Origin: Steroidobacteraceae bacterium
GTDB lineage: Bacteria; Pseudomonadota; Gammaproteobacteria; Steroidobacterales; Steroidobacteraceae
Direction of reading: 5' to 3'
NCBI GenBank assembly: GCA_019187495.1
Contig: JABAQN010000056.1
Span: 1-64,000, forward strand
DNA: 64,000 nt
Numbering within the stretch: position 1 is the first letter of the stretch; each line of letters starts with the position of its first letter. This document shows positions 9,494-17,879 of this stretch, one piece after another. The translations under genes were made by a program, and so were the position numbers. The notes under the pieces were generated by a model. It had not been told where the DNA came from. It did not search any database and saw only the letters and a list, made by a program, of their open reading frames with translations.

Positions 9494-10561
9494 ATGGCTC
9501 CCCGAATGAGCACCGCCACTTCCGTCGGCTATCGCGTCCTCGAAAACGCGCGACTGGACGCGCGCAACACCTTTGGCGTGCGCGCCACGACGCCGTTGCT
9601 CGTGGAAGTGCGCGACGCCACCGTGCTGCCCGATCTGTTCGGCGGCGTGATACCGCGGGATCCATCCACGCTCGTGCTGGGCAGCGGCAGCAATGTGCTG
9701 TTTGCGGGCGAGCCGCCGGGGGCCGTGCTGGCATTGAACACGCGCGCATTCGGCACGACCGGCGATGAAGGCGGACGGGCGCTCGTGCGCGCCGATGCGG
9801 GTGTCGTGTGGCACGACTTCGTGCTGTGGACGCTGGGCCAGGGCCTCTCCGGACTCGAGAATCTGGCGCTGATCCCCGGCACGGTGGGAGCCGCACCGAT
9901 CCAGAACATCGGCGCCTACGGAGCAGAGGTGTGCGAATTCATCCACGCGGTGGAAGCGTTCGACCGCACGACGGGGCAGTTCGTCCGACTCGGCCCCGGG
10001 CAATGCAATTTCGCCTACCGTGATTCGCTCTTCAAGCACGAACCACATCACTATCTGGTGACGGCCGTGGAGTTCGCGCTCGCACGCAATTTCATTCCGC
10101 GCCTGGGCTACGCCGGAATCGCCGAGGAGCTGGCGGCGATGGGAATCGTCGGTGTGCCCCGCGCCATGCAGGTGGCGGAAGCCGTGATCCGCATCCGGCG
10201 CCGCAAACTTCCCGATCCCGCCCGGCTGCCGAACGCGGGCAGCTTCTTCAAGAACCCGATCGTACCGGCGGCGCATACCGGTGCGCTGCTGGCCATTCAT
10301 CCCTCATTGCCGCTGTTCCGTACCGGCGACGAAGCCACGCGCAAACTCTCCGCCGCCTGGCTGATCGACGCGTGCGGCTGGAAGGGCCATCGCGAAGGCG
10401 ACGCCGGCGTGGCTCCCACGCATGCACTGGTGCTCGTGAATCACGGGAACGCCAGCGGAATGCAGCTGCTCGGCCTCGCGCGCCGGATCGCGGACTCGGT
10501 GCAAGCGCGCTTCGGCGTGAAGCTCGAACCGGAGCCGCGCATCATCGGTGTGGAGTGGTGA
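9494..10561 (+). CDS. murB: UDP-N-acetylenolpyruvoylglucosamine reductase
   Basis: A 355-residue cytoplasmic flavoenzyme for the second committed step of peptidoglycan synthesis, reducing the enolpyruvyl group of UDP-GlcNAc with NADPH. The FAD-binding segment begins with NTFGVRA and includes VLGSGSNVLF. GLENLALIPGTVGAAPIQNI marks the family, and GSFFKNPIV carries the catalytic serine. LEPEPRIIGVEW at the end supplies the conserved C-terminal glutamate. The layout with a long YRDSLFK region matches type I MurB of Escherichia coli. ATGs at 9494 and 9506 are both possible starts. It is not in a murein gene cluster here; its neighbours are the divergent CsgG-like gene and the convergent oxygenase operon 19 bp downstream. 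Confidence 0.96.
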   Translation: MAPRMSTATSVGYRVLENARLDARNTFGVRATTPLLVEVRDATVLPDLFGGVIPRDPSTLVLGSGSNVLFAGEPPGAVLALNTRAFGTTGDEGGRALVRADAGVVWHDFVLWTLGQGLSGLENLALIPGTVGAAPIQNIGAYGAEVCEFIHAVEAFDRTTGQFVRLGPGQCNFAYRDSLFKHEPHHYLVTAVEFALARNFIPRLGYAGIAEELAAMGIVGVPRAMQVAEAVIRIRRRKLPDPARLPNAGSFFKNPIVPAAHTGALLAIHPSLPLFRTGDEATRKLSAAWLIDACGWKGHREGDAGVAPTHALVLVNHGNASGMQLLGLARRIADSVQARFGVKLEPEPRIIGVEW

Positions 10562-10580
10562 GCCGTCAGCCGGCCTCGAC

Positions 10581-11147
10581 CTAGAAGAAGAGTGCCAGCG
10601 TCGGCGCGGTGATGACATTCCAGTCGAGGATGATCGTGCGCTCGACGATCAGGAATCCCCGCTCCTGCGGGCGCAGGACATCCCGGCGTTGGCCGGTATA
10701 GAGGTGATTGTCGGCGCTGTGGTGGCTGAAGCTCAGCAGAAAATTGCTGTAGACCCGAAGATCGCCCTTTGACCCGGCGCCCGGATCCGCATCGGGATCC
10801 GGTTCGATGTTGGAGATCATGCGTCGGGTGCGCGGCGGCGGATTGTCCGACCACGCCTGGGGCGCCAGCGCGCGCTGGGCCCGCACCGTGAGCAGCGCCA
10901 GATTGTCCCTGCGAATGGGCGCTTCTTCCGGCGGGCTCAGTTCGTGGGCGAGACTGTGGTACTGCTCGGTGTTGCGGGCGGAATTCTCCCCGACGTAGTT
11001 GTGCCTCGCCGGTATGCGGTACACGATTTCCGGGGCGAGCAGGTCGAGCCAGGTGAGAAAGCGCCGCTCGTCGAGCAGGCGTGCTTCGCGATAGTAGAAC
11101 CGGGCGATGTCCTGCTGCAGGTCGGACCGGTCGGCGCTGCGCATCAT
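10581..11147 (-). CDS. Aromatic-ring-hydroxylating dioxygenase, small (beta) subunit
   Basis: A 188-residue subunit with the NTF2-like cone fold that packs against the Rieske subunit and is mainly structural. Recognisable stretches are ARFYYREARLLDERRFLTWL near residues 15-34 and the C-terminal WNVITAPTLALFF. The ATG overlaps the large-subunit stop by four bases, so the two are translationally coupled. A Gly/Asp/Pro insertion (DPDADPGAGSKGD) interrupts the middle. The aromatic substrate cannot be read from this subunit. Confidence 0.9.
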   Translation of the reverse strand: MMRSADRSDLQQDIARFYYREARLLDERRFLTWLDLLAPEIVYRIPARHNYVGENSARNTEQYHSLAHELSPPEEAPIRRDNLALLTVRAQRALAPQAWSDNPPPRTRRMISNIEPDPDADPGAGSKGDLRVYSNFLLSFSHHSADNHLYTGQRRDVLRPQERGFLIVERTIILDWNVITAPTLALFF

Positions 11148-12451
11148 CGTGCCTCCCCGTCCGGCCGCGCATCGTCTCCGGCACTTTCGATATCCCGCTT
11201 CCAGCGCAGATAAAAGGCGCGGGCGTAGTGCTCATTGAACGAAGTGCCGACCTTGCCGGGCAGCAGCGGATGCGGCTGCTCCTCGCCGAGCCCGAGTCCG
11301 TAGAAGTAAGGTTGGTCGTCGAGCTGCTCGATGGCGCTACCCAGGTATTGCTGGGACCAGGCCTCGCTGTCGTCCTGCTCGAACAGGCCCGCCGGCCCGA
11401 ACGAGGCGTTGTAGAGCGACTGGAGTTCGCACTTTACCGCAGGGGGCGCATCGGCGGGCACGACCCACCACGACCAGTAGTCGACCTGCCCCGGCGCGCG
11501 CGGGTGGCTGACCCGGATCACCGAATTCGCCCAGAGGAACGAGAAGTTCGGATACACGCCGAAGGTCAGGCCCTTGATCCGGGCGTGGACCGGGCCGAGG
11601 CGACCGGCCAGCTGGTCCTGGACCTCCCGCAGGTATGCCTGTGTTTCGGCCGAAAACATCCGGGCCGAACCATTCTCGCTGCCCCACATGACTGTCTCGG
11701 AGTCGGTACCTTCCGGAAACAACCGGATCGCGGCCCCGTGGCCCGGTTCGGGCACGACATTCAGGCCGAATTCGTTGATTTCGGTCGTTGCCGAATTGTT
11801 GCGCATGATGAAGCCGTGCAGGAAAGGGCCGTGCCCGACATCGCCCAGCTGGTTCTCCACCGGCAACTTCCAGTTGGCGGCGATCCGCCACTTGTGCGGT
11901 GGACCGATGACCTGCACGCCGCCCGGGAAGCGATCGAAATAGTTGTCCAGGTAAAAGCGCATGTTGCCGAGGTACTGGTCGAGCGGCTGGATCCCGTCGT
12001 CGAGGCTCGCGAAAACCAGGCCACGATAACTTTCGACCCTTGTCACCCGACGCAGGCCCAGTGCTCCCTTGTCGATCTGCGTGTGGGTGAGCGCCTGCTG
12101 GGGTACGGCCAGCAAGCGGCCATCCAGCGCGTAAGTCCAGTTATGGTAGGGGCAGATGAAACGCGCGGCATGCCCGCGTTCCGCCCGGCAAACAGGCAGT
12201 CCGCGGTGGGTGCAGCTGTTGACACTGACGTGGATTGCCCCGTCCTGGCCGCGCGCGGCGATGACCGGCGTTTCACCCAGGAAGCCGGTGACGAAGTCGC
12301 CCTTTTCCTTCAATTCGCTCTCGTGCGCGAGATAGAGCCAGCTGCGCGCGAATATGCGCTGCTGTTCGCGTCGATAAACATCGCCGTCGGTGAAGACGCG
12401 CCGGCTGACGAAGCTGGCATCCTGGTTGACCAAAGGGGGCAGCGGCTTCAT
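11144..12451 (-). CDS. Aromatic-ring-hydroxylating dioxygenase, large (alpha) subunit, Rieske type
   Basis: A 435-residue catalytic subunit that should add O2 to an aromatic substrate. The Rieske 2Fe-2S ligands are C80-T-H82 and C100-P-Y-H103. The mononuclear iron site follows as GDVGHGPFLH, keeping the D-x2-H-x4-H spacing, and its Asp also bridges electrons between subunits. In many relatives the residue before the first His is Tyr; here it is Gly. No ferredoxin or reductase gene is in this window, so electron partners must be elsewhere. GGAGG precedes the ATG. The gene is divergent from a TetR regulator with an operator between them. Confidence 0.93.
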   Translation of the reverse strand: MKPLPPLVNQDASFVSRRVFTDGDVYRREQQRIFARSWLYLAHESELKEKGDFVTGFLGETPVIAARGQDGAIHVSVNSCTHRGLPVCRAERGHAARFICPYHNWTYALDGRLLAVPQQALTHTQIDKGALGLRRVTRVESYRGLVFASLDDGIQPLDQYLGNMRFYLDNYFDRFPGGVQVIGPPHKWRIAANWKLPVENQLGDVGHGPFLHGFIMRNNSATTEINEFGLNVVPEPGHGAAIRLFPEGTDSETVMWGSENGSARMFSAETQAYLREVQDQLAGRLGPVHARIKGLTFGVYPNFSFLWANSVIRVSHPRAPGQVDYWSWWVVPADAPPAVKCELQSLYNASFGPAGLFEQDDSEAWSQQYLGSAIEQLDDQPYFYGLGLGEEQPHPLLPGKVGTSFNEHYARAFYLRWKRDIESAGDDARPDGEAR

Positions 12452-12481
12452 CAGGACTCGACCTCCGGCGTCCGGGAGCTG

Positions 12482-12505
12482 ATAAACTATCGGTCGATAA
12501 TTTAT
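12482..12505. promoter_or_regulatory. Palindromic TetR-type operator between the oxygenase operon and its regulator
   Basis: The 83-bp divergent gap contains an inverted repeat with 11-bp arms and a two-base centre: ATAAACTATCG then GT then CGATAATTTAT. Ten of eleven positions are complementary. Size, symmetry and location are typical for a TetR-family operator. It lies 30 bp before the TetR ATG and 31 bp before the oxygenase ATG, so one bound dimer pair could repress both promoters. Confidence 0.7.
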
Positions 12506-12534
12506 TTTGCAAGCCCCGCGGCCGGGAGCAGTCG

Positions 12535-13287
12535 ATGACGGAGCCGAGCAAGGGCGAACGCACGGCGCAGCGCATCATGGATGCTGCCGAGGTGGTGTTC
12601 GCGGCCAAAGGTTATGAAGCCGCGTCGCTGCGCGCCGTGGCGGCCCGCGTCGGCATTCGCCAGCCCGGGCTCTACAACCACTTTGCCAGCAAGGAAGCGC
12701 TCTATCGCGCGGTGCTACACCGCGGGTTGCAGCCCATGGCCGATCTGATGGAGGTGATACTTCGTGAGCCGGTGGGGCGCGGTGAAATGCGGAGCCTGGC
12801 AGGCCGGATCACCGATCTTCTCACCCGCCATCCCAACATACCGGGACTGCTCGTGCAGGGCATGCAGGCGAGCGGGCATCAGGGCGCGGAGATTGCACTC
12901 GACTGGCTTGCGCACCTGATGCTGCTCGGCCGGCGCGTGAACAAGGCGGCCGGGGCCGCGCGCACGTCGCACGAACTGCTGCTGCTCCAGTTGGCGCTCT
13001 TCAATCTCTGCTGCGGCTATTTCTGGGGGGCACCGCTCGTGGCGCGGCTGACGGGCCGAAGCGTGCTCGACCGGAAACTGCTGGCGACCCAGAAGCGCCT
13101 GATCGAGCGGATCAGCGACGATCTCGTCAGTCGCCATGGTGCCCGGGCGGGCGCACGTCGGGCAGCAGCACGGCCAGCAATCCGAGCAACGGCAGGAACG
13201 CGCACACCTGATAGACGAACTCGATACCGAACCGGTCGGCAACCAGGCCCAGTACCGCCGCGCCGATACCGCCGAGCCCGAAGCTGA
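12535..13287 (+). CDS. TetR-family transcriptional regulator
   Basis: A 250-residue regulator. The N-terminal helix-turn-helix covers residues 8-55, with FAAKGYEAASLRAVAARVGI followed by the recognition segment QPGLYNHFASKEALY. The effector domain runs to about residue 197. The last ~53 residues are rich in Arg, Ala and Pro, and are read from DNA that is antisense to the end of the MFS gene; normal family members stop near residue 200. GGGAG lies upstream of the ATG. It faces the Rieske oxygenase genes and is their likely repressor, with the aromatic substrate or a product as probable inducer. Confidence 0.9.
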   Translation: MTEPSKGERTAQRIMDAAEVVFAAKGYEAASLRAVAARVGIRQPGLYNHFASKEALYRAVLHRGLQPMADLMEVILREPVGRGEMRSLAGRITDLLTRHPNIPGLLVQGMQASGHQGAEIALDWLAHLMLLGRRVNKAAGAARTSHELLLLQLALFNLCCGYFWGAPLVARLTGRSVLDRKLLATQKRLIERISDDLVSRHGARAGARRAAARPAIRATAGTRTPDRRTRYRTGRQPGPVPPRRYRRARS

Positions 13288-14326
13288 ATCCGTAGAACAG
13301 CCCGGACACCATGCCGATGCGGTGGGTGAGCATGTCCTGTGCATACACGATGATCGCGGGGAACGCCGACGCCAGTACCATGCCGATCACGACGCTCAGG
13401 CCGACCGTCCAGCCGAGCCCCACGTGCGGCAGCAGCAATGTGAATGGCGCGCAACCGAGGATGGAAAACCAGATCACGCTGCGGCGCCCGATCCGGTCGC
13501 CGAGCGGTCCGCCGATCAATGTTCCCGCGGCGATCGCGAACAGGAACACGCCGAGGAGATTTGCCGCCGTGTGCGCCGACACACCGAACTGGTGCATCAG
13601 GTAGAACTCGTAGTAGCTGCTGATGCTGGCGAGATAGAAGAACTTCGAGAACATCAACACCAGCAGCACGCCGATCGTCCGCCGCACCAGCGGCTTCGGA
13701 AACCGCACCCCGTCATCCGCGTGTCGCTGATGCACCCGCTCGTCGATATGGCGGCGGTACCAGCGGCTCACCTGCAACAGCACCACGATCGCGAGCAGCG
13801 CGAGCAGGCCGAACCATTCGACGTGCGAGCGACCGAGCTTCAGCACGATGGCTGCCGCGAGCACCGGCCCGAGCGCCTGCCCGATGTTGCCGCCGATCTG
13901 GAACAGCGATTGCGCGAGGCCGTATCGTCCGCCCGAGGCCATGCGCGCCACGCGCGAGGATTCTGGATGGAACACCGACGAGCCGCAGCCGATCAGGGCC
14001 ACCGCCAGCAGCAGCATCGGATAGGTCGGCGCCACCGAGAGCAGCAGCATGCCCCCGAGCGTGAAGCCCATCCCGAGCGGCAACGAGTACGGCAACGGAT
14101 GCCGGTCCGTGACCATCCCCACGACGGGCTGCAGCAGCGAGGCGGTGAGCTGGAAAGTCAGCGAGATCACGCCGATCTGGAAAAAGGTGAGGTCGAACTC
14201 GCCCTTCAGCAGCGGATAGATCGCGACGATCACCGACTGCATCATGTCGTTCAGCGTGTGCACGAAGCTGACCGCGCCGATCACGCCGTAGCGCGTCGGG
14301 CCGGCGCCTGCCGTCCTGTTATTCAA
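13127..14326 (-). CDS. MFS transporter, fosmidomycin-resistance (Fsr)-like
   Basis: A 399-residue inner-membrane exporter with about twelve hydrophobic helices. SVFHPESSRVARMASGGRYG and the following SLFQIGGNIGQALGP resemble the Fsr branch of the major facilitator superfamily, whose members expel small drugs or metabolites. Although the frame runs up to 14467, a TTG at 14326 is the likely start: AGGGGAG lies seven bases upstream, and the first helix follows soon after. It ends inside the convergent TetR gene, overlapping it by 161 bp. The TPR gene upstream on the same strand is 28 bp away. Confidence 0.88.
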   Translation of the reverse strand: MNNRTAGAGPTRYGVIGAVSFVHTLNDMMQSVIVAIYPLLKGEFDLTFFQIGVISLTFQLTASLLQPVVGMVTDRHPLPYSLPLGMGFTLGGMLLLSVAPTYPMLLLAVALIGCGSSVFHPESSRVARMASGGRYGLAQSLFQIGGNIGQALGPVLAAAIVLKLGRSHVEWFGLLALLAIVVLLQVSRWYRRHIDERVHQRHADDGVRFPKPLVRRTIGVLLVLMFSKFFYLASISSYYEFYLMHQFGVSAHTAANLLGVFLFAIAAGTLIGGPLGDRIGRRSVIWFSILGCAPFTLLLPHVGLGWTVGLSVVIGMVLASAFPAIIVYAQDMLTHRIGMVSGLFYGFSFGLGGIGAAVLGLVADRFGIEFVYQVCAFLPLLGLLAVLLPDVRPPGHHGD

Positions 14327-14354
14327 GCGCGAACTCCCCTGCGAAATGTGGCGG

Positions 14355-15893
14355 TCAAGGGCGCGATGCAGCGAGACGGCTTCGTGCCTCGTCCAGCGGC
14401 TCCCGCCGCGTGCCGTGCTCCGCCAGGTCGAGAAGCTGCCGGTAATACGCCTGCGCGGCCGCACCATCGCCCATGGCTCCGGCAGCCCGTGCGGCGCCGA
14501 GCTGCTCGTCGGCAGGCAGTGTCGGCGCAGGCGTCACGGCGTGCTTCGGTGTCGACGCTTCGAGCTTCGAGGCCTCGCGCATCAGCGCGACACCTGCTTC
14601 GCCCTGCGATCTTGCGTGCGCCAGCCATGCATCGAGTTCGAGGCGAAGCACCCGGATGTTCCGCGCGAACAATTCCTCGCCCGCCTTGCCCGCGGTCGCC
14701 TCGAGCGCCGCGATGCGACGGGCCGCGGCAGCGGCTTCATCCGGCCTGCCGAGATGCGCCGCCGCCGCGCCGCGCGCGAACCATGCGATCGCTTCGGGCC
14801 ACGAGAAGCGATCCCAATCGAGCGTCGCCGGCTCGCGCGGAACGATGGCAGCCGCCTCCTCCCATGCGTGTCGCTCCAGTACATAGCGCGCCTGCGTGGA
14901 CGTGAGGTGAAAGGCCGTCTTGAACGTCGGCTCCAGATGCGCGGTCGAGCGCAGGCGTTCGAGCTGCTTCGCGGCCTCGACATCCGCGGCCTGTTGCAGG
15001 TACGCGTAGATGAGGTACTCGATCGCGTGCGGGAACTCGTCCCACACGTACTGGCCCCGGTCGCCCGCCGGCGTTCCCAGTGCCGCGTCCGCCGCGCGCA
15101 GATTGCCCCGCACCACCGAATCCCAGTCGCCGAGACGCGTGAAAATGTGCGTCGGCATGTGCAGTGCGTGCGGATTGTCGGGCGCGGCGGCCTGGTACTT
15201 GCGCGTGACGTCGAGGAGTTCGTGTTCGCGACCCGGGATGTCGTTGGCATGGATGAGATAGTGCATGGCGCCGGGATGGTCCGGGTTGCGCCGGTACACG
15301 CGCAGCAGCAGCGCCGCGGCGCGGTCGGACGGCTCCCGCGCGATCCGATCGGATGGCGCAGTGGCGAGGATCGCGAGCGCATGGAACGCCGCCGCATCGT
15401 CGTCCGCCGGGAAGGCATCGTGGACCTTCTGCTGGGCCTCCCCCCAGCGGCGGATCCGCAGCCAGTAGTCGGCCGATGCGGGCTCCAGGAAAAACGCCTC
15501 GGCCGCGGCGACAAACAGCCGCTCGCGCGCCGTCGGCGGATGCAGTTCCTTTGCCGTCTGCACGGCGTCCCATCCCTGCCGCAGCGCCTGCGGTCCGGGG
15601 CGTGTCGGCCACAGTGGCTGGAACAGGGTCATTGCAATGCCCCAGTGCGCCATGGCGCACTCCGGATCCGTCGCGGCGACCTGCCGGAAGGCATCGCGCG
15701 CCTGCGGATAGGTCATGTGATGCAGGAGTGCAACGGCGTGATTGAACTCCGCGCGGGCTGCATTGGAACAGCTGATCGGAAAGTCGACCACGCCGAGCGG
15801 ATGGTCGGTGTGATCTTCGCCGAGGGCGCCAGCGGATCCTGCAACGCCGGCGAGCGAGGCGGCGATGAGGGAAACACTGAGCAACTCACGCAC
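14355..15893 (-). CDS. Exported tetratricopeptide-repeat protein
   Basis: A 512-residue protein with a signal peptide (residues 1-23, ending in GSAGALG). The rest is predominantly helical with TPR-like units, for example near residues 45-80 (FNHAVALLHHMTYPQARDAF) and 205-240. Conserved HIFTRLGDWD and YVWDEFPHAIEYLIYAYLQ segments occur in a recurrent but uncharacterised proteobacterial family. TPR domains generally mediate protein contacts, so a periplasmic scaffold role is plausible. It is probably co-transcribed with the MFS gene downstream. I cannot assign a specific function. Confidence 0.82.
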   Translation of the reverse strand: MRELLSVSLIAASLAGVAGSAGALGEDHTDHPLGVVDFPISCSNAARAEFNHAVALLHHMTYPQARDAFRQVAATDPECAMAHWGIAMTLFQPLWPTRPGPQALRQGWDAVQTAKELHPPTARERLFVAAAEAFFLEPASADYWLRIRRWGEAQQKVHDAFPADDDAAAFHALAILATAPSDRIAREPSDRAAALLLRVYRRNPDHPGAMHYLIHANDIPGREHELLDVTRKYQAAAPDNPHALHMPTHIFTRLGDWDSVVRGNLRAADAALGTPAGDRGQYVWDEFPHAIEYLIYAYLQQAADVEAAKQLERLRSTAHLEPTFKTAFHLTSTQARYVLERHAWEEAAAIVPREPATLDWDRFSWPEAIAWFARGAAAAHLGRPDEAAAAARRIAALEATAGKAGEELFARNIRVLRLELDAWLAHARSQGEAGVALMREASKLEASTPKHAVTPAPTLPADEQLGAARAAGAMGDGAAAQAYYRQLLDLAEHGTRREPLDEARSRLAASRP

Positions 15894-16115
15894 CCGACGA
15901 CGATAGCACCGGGCAAGACAGGTGTCGAAAGCACCGCCCCGCCGGGGCGAAGTCGCGGCGGTATGCCTGGCGCCTCAGCACGAGTACCGCGGTGTCGGTG
16001 CTGTACCTCGCGGCGCTGGCGCACATGTTCTGCCGTTCCAAAAGCGAACACCTCGGCTGCCAGGCGCGACTGGTGATCCCGTCCATAAAGGCCCTTGCAG
16101 TCCTTCTCCAAACCT

Positions 16116-16139
16116 GCTACCTTTTCTTCGCAAGGTAGC
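16116..16139. promoter_or_regulatory. Inverted repeat upstream of padR, candidate PadR operator
   Basis: GCTACCTT and AAGGTAGC are perfect eight-base arms around an eight-base spacer, 15 bp before the PadR start. PadR-family dimers typically bind inverted repeats with a spacer of this size, so this is a good autoregulation site. The rest of the 261-bp gap (15894-16154) shows no gene. Confidence 0.6.
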
Positions 16140-16154
16140 TTGTCATGAGTCAGA

Positions 16155-16484
16155 ATGAAAACAGAGGAAAAATTCCTGCCCATCCGCAAAGGACTGCTGG
16201 AGTTCGTCCTGCTGAGGGTGATCGCGGGCGAGAAGCTCTACGTCGCCGAGATGCTGAAGCGGCTCGCGGAAACCGACTTCGCGACGCAGGAGGGCACGCT
16301 CTACCCGTTGCTGAGCCGCATGCGCCGCGAGAATCTCGTCGACTATGAATGGCAGGAATCGGACTCGGGGCCACCGCGCAAGTACTACAAGCTGACGCCG
16401 GCCGGGAAGAGCACGCTGAAGGAATTGCAGCTCTACTGGCAACGTCTCAACGACACCATGGTGCAACTGGGATCACGGACATGA
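16155..16484 (+). CDS. PadR-family transcriptional regulator
   Basis: A compact 109-residue PadR regulator. Residues 10-85 form the winged helix, with GLLEFVLLRVI, then AEMLKRL, the recognition element EGTLYPLLSRMRRENLV, and the wing containing GPPRKYYKLTPAGK. It is the short PadR form without a long C-terminal dimerisation domain. Its stop overlaps the ATG of the PspC-domain gene. PadR genes paired with membrane-stress or HAAS/PspC genes are frequent, so regulation of the downstream membrane protein is the obvious role. A 24-bp inverted repeat lies just upstream. Confidence 0.92.
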   Translation: MKTEEKFLPIRKGLLEFVLLRVIAGEKLYVAEMLKRLAETDFATQEGTLYPLLSRMRRENLVDYEWQESDSGPPRKYYKLTPAGKSTLKELQLYWQRLNDTMVQLGSRT

Positions 16485-17674
16485 ACAAGGTCGTCACGGT
16501 CAATCTGAACGGCATCGCCTATCAGGTCGAGGAAGCGGGCTACGAAGCGCTGCAGGCCTACCTCGACCTCGCGCGCTCGAAGCTCGCGGGCAATGTCGAT
16601 TGCGCCGAGATCGTGACCGATCTCGAGCAGGCGATCGCCGACAAGTGCGACACTTTCCTCGGCGCGAACCACAACGTCGTGTCCGCCACGGAGATGTCGC
16701 AGATCCTGCAGGAAATGGGTCCGGTCGAGCCGTCGCCGGAACCGGGGCCGGCCGACCCCTCCTCCGCCGGGACCTCGCAGGGGGGACCCTCGCAGGCCGC
16801 GCCCACGCGGCGCCTGTACCGCCTGCCCGAGCAGGGCGTGTTCGGCGGCGTCTGCGCCGGGCTCGCCGCCTATTTCAATGTCGACGTCGTCTGGGTGCGC
16901 CTGATCTTTGTCGCGCTGGTCTTCTTCACCGGCGTCTGGTTCGCGGTCTGGCTCGTCATGCTGTTCGTGATGCCGCGCGCGACGACGCCCGAGGAAATCG
17001 CGCTGGCGCACGGTGCCCCGTTCAATGCGCAGGACGTCATCAACCGCGCAAAAAAAAAGTATGAGGAATACGGCAGCGCCGCTGCCGCCTTCGGGCGCCG
17101 GCAATGGGCGAAGCATGAGCCTTCCGTGAAGTCCGCCGCGTCGAAGGTCAATCATGTGATCGACGATCTCGGCGCCAAACTTCGCGCCGGGCGGGCGGGC
17201 GGCATGCACCGCACGGCCCATCGACGCCGCCGCGCAGCGGCCCGGGCGCGCGTATCGCAGCAACCAGGCCCACCGGGCTACGGTGCACAGGTACTCGCGG
17301 GCATTGCGTTGCCGGTGCTGTCGACCATCTCGGCCGCACTTTTCGTCGCGCTGCTCGCGGCGCTGCTGCTCCTCACCGACGATCGCTCGATGGTCGGGTG
17401 GATGCCGGAAATGTTCGGACCGCGCTGGATTCTTCCGGTGCTGCTGCTCATCGCATACCTGATCGTCGCCATGCCGCTCGGCGCCGCGCGCAGCGCGTCG
17501 CGTCGCTACGCCAACGGCGGCGGCCACTTCGGCTGGGCCAGTGTCGTCGATGGCCTGTTGTGGCTCGCAGTGGCGGCCGCACTCGCCTGGGGTGTCTACC
17601 AGTTCGTGCCGGGCGTGCAGTCCGCGATGGCGCAACTCTGTGGTGCATCGGGAGGACTGTTGGCGATGATCTAG
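16481..17674 (+). CDS. PspC-domain membrane protein
   Basis: A 397-residue inner-membrane protein. Residues 1-85 are a soluble domain (VNLNGIAYQVEEAGYEALQA) of the type found before PspC in PadR-linked proteins. A low-complexity Pro/Ser/Gly linker follows, and the PspC domain spans about residues 107-165 (RLPEQGVFGGVCAGLAAYFN). The middle is charged and Arg-rich (HRRRRAAARARV), and the C-terminal third has several transmembrane helices. PspC relates to phage-shock envelope-stress sensing. The ATG overlaps the PadR stop (ATGA), so both are made from one transcript. A bigger frame starting at 16349 is not the true start. Confidence 0.85.
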   Translation: MNKVVTVNLNGIAYQVEEAGYEALQAYLDLARSKLAGNVDCAEIVTDLEQAIADKCDTFLGANHNVVSATEMSQILQEMGPVEPSPEPGPADPSSAGTSQGGPSQAAPTRRLYRLPEQGVFGGVCAGLAAYFNVDVVWVRLIFVALVFFTGVWFAVWLVMLFVMPRATTPEEIALAHGAPFNAQDVINRAKKKYEEYGSAAAAFGRRQWAKHEPSVKSAASKVNHVIDDLGAKLRAGRAGGMHRTAHRRRRAAARARVSQQPGPPGYGAQVLAGIALPVLSTISAALFVALLAALLLLTDDRSMVGWMPEMFGPRWILPVLLLIAYLIVAMPLGAARSASRRYANGGGHFGWASVVDGLLWLAVAAALAWGVYQFVPGVQSAMAQLCGASGGLLAMI

Positions 17675-17879
17675 CGCGCTCGCGTACCTCGTGGATCCCG
17701 AATCCGGGCGCAAGCAGTCTGGAATCGACGCAAGCGCGGATACGAGGACCCGTCTGCGTGTCGTGCCGCCCATCGATTCCACCCTGATCCTCGCGAAACG
17801 GCACTGCGAAACACGCAACGGCGAGCCCCATCAGGGAAAGTGTTGACAACCAGCCGGTGTGGGCAGACCGTCGCGCAAC

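Noticed and set aside
13136-14905. 589-codon + strand frame opposite the MFS and TPR genes
   Set aside because: Charged, repetitive composition without family motifs; the opposite strand has an unmistakable transporter.
17675-17858. Small gene in the gap upstream of the ThiF-like gene
   Set aside because: An open minus-strand frame exists, but third-position GC is lower than in real genes here and there is no start signal or homology pattern.
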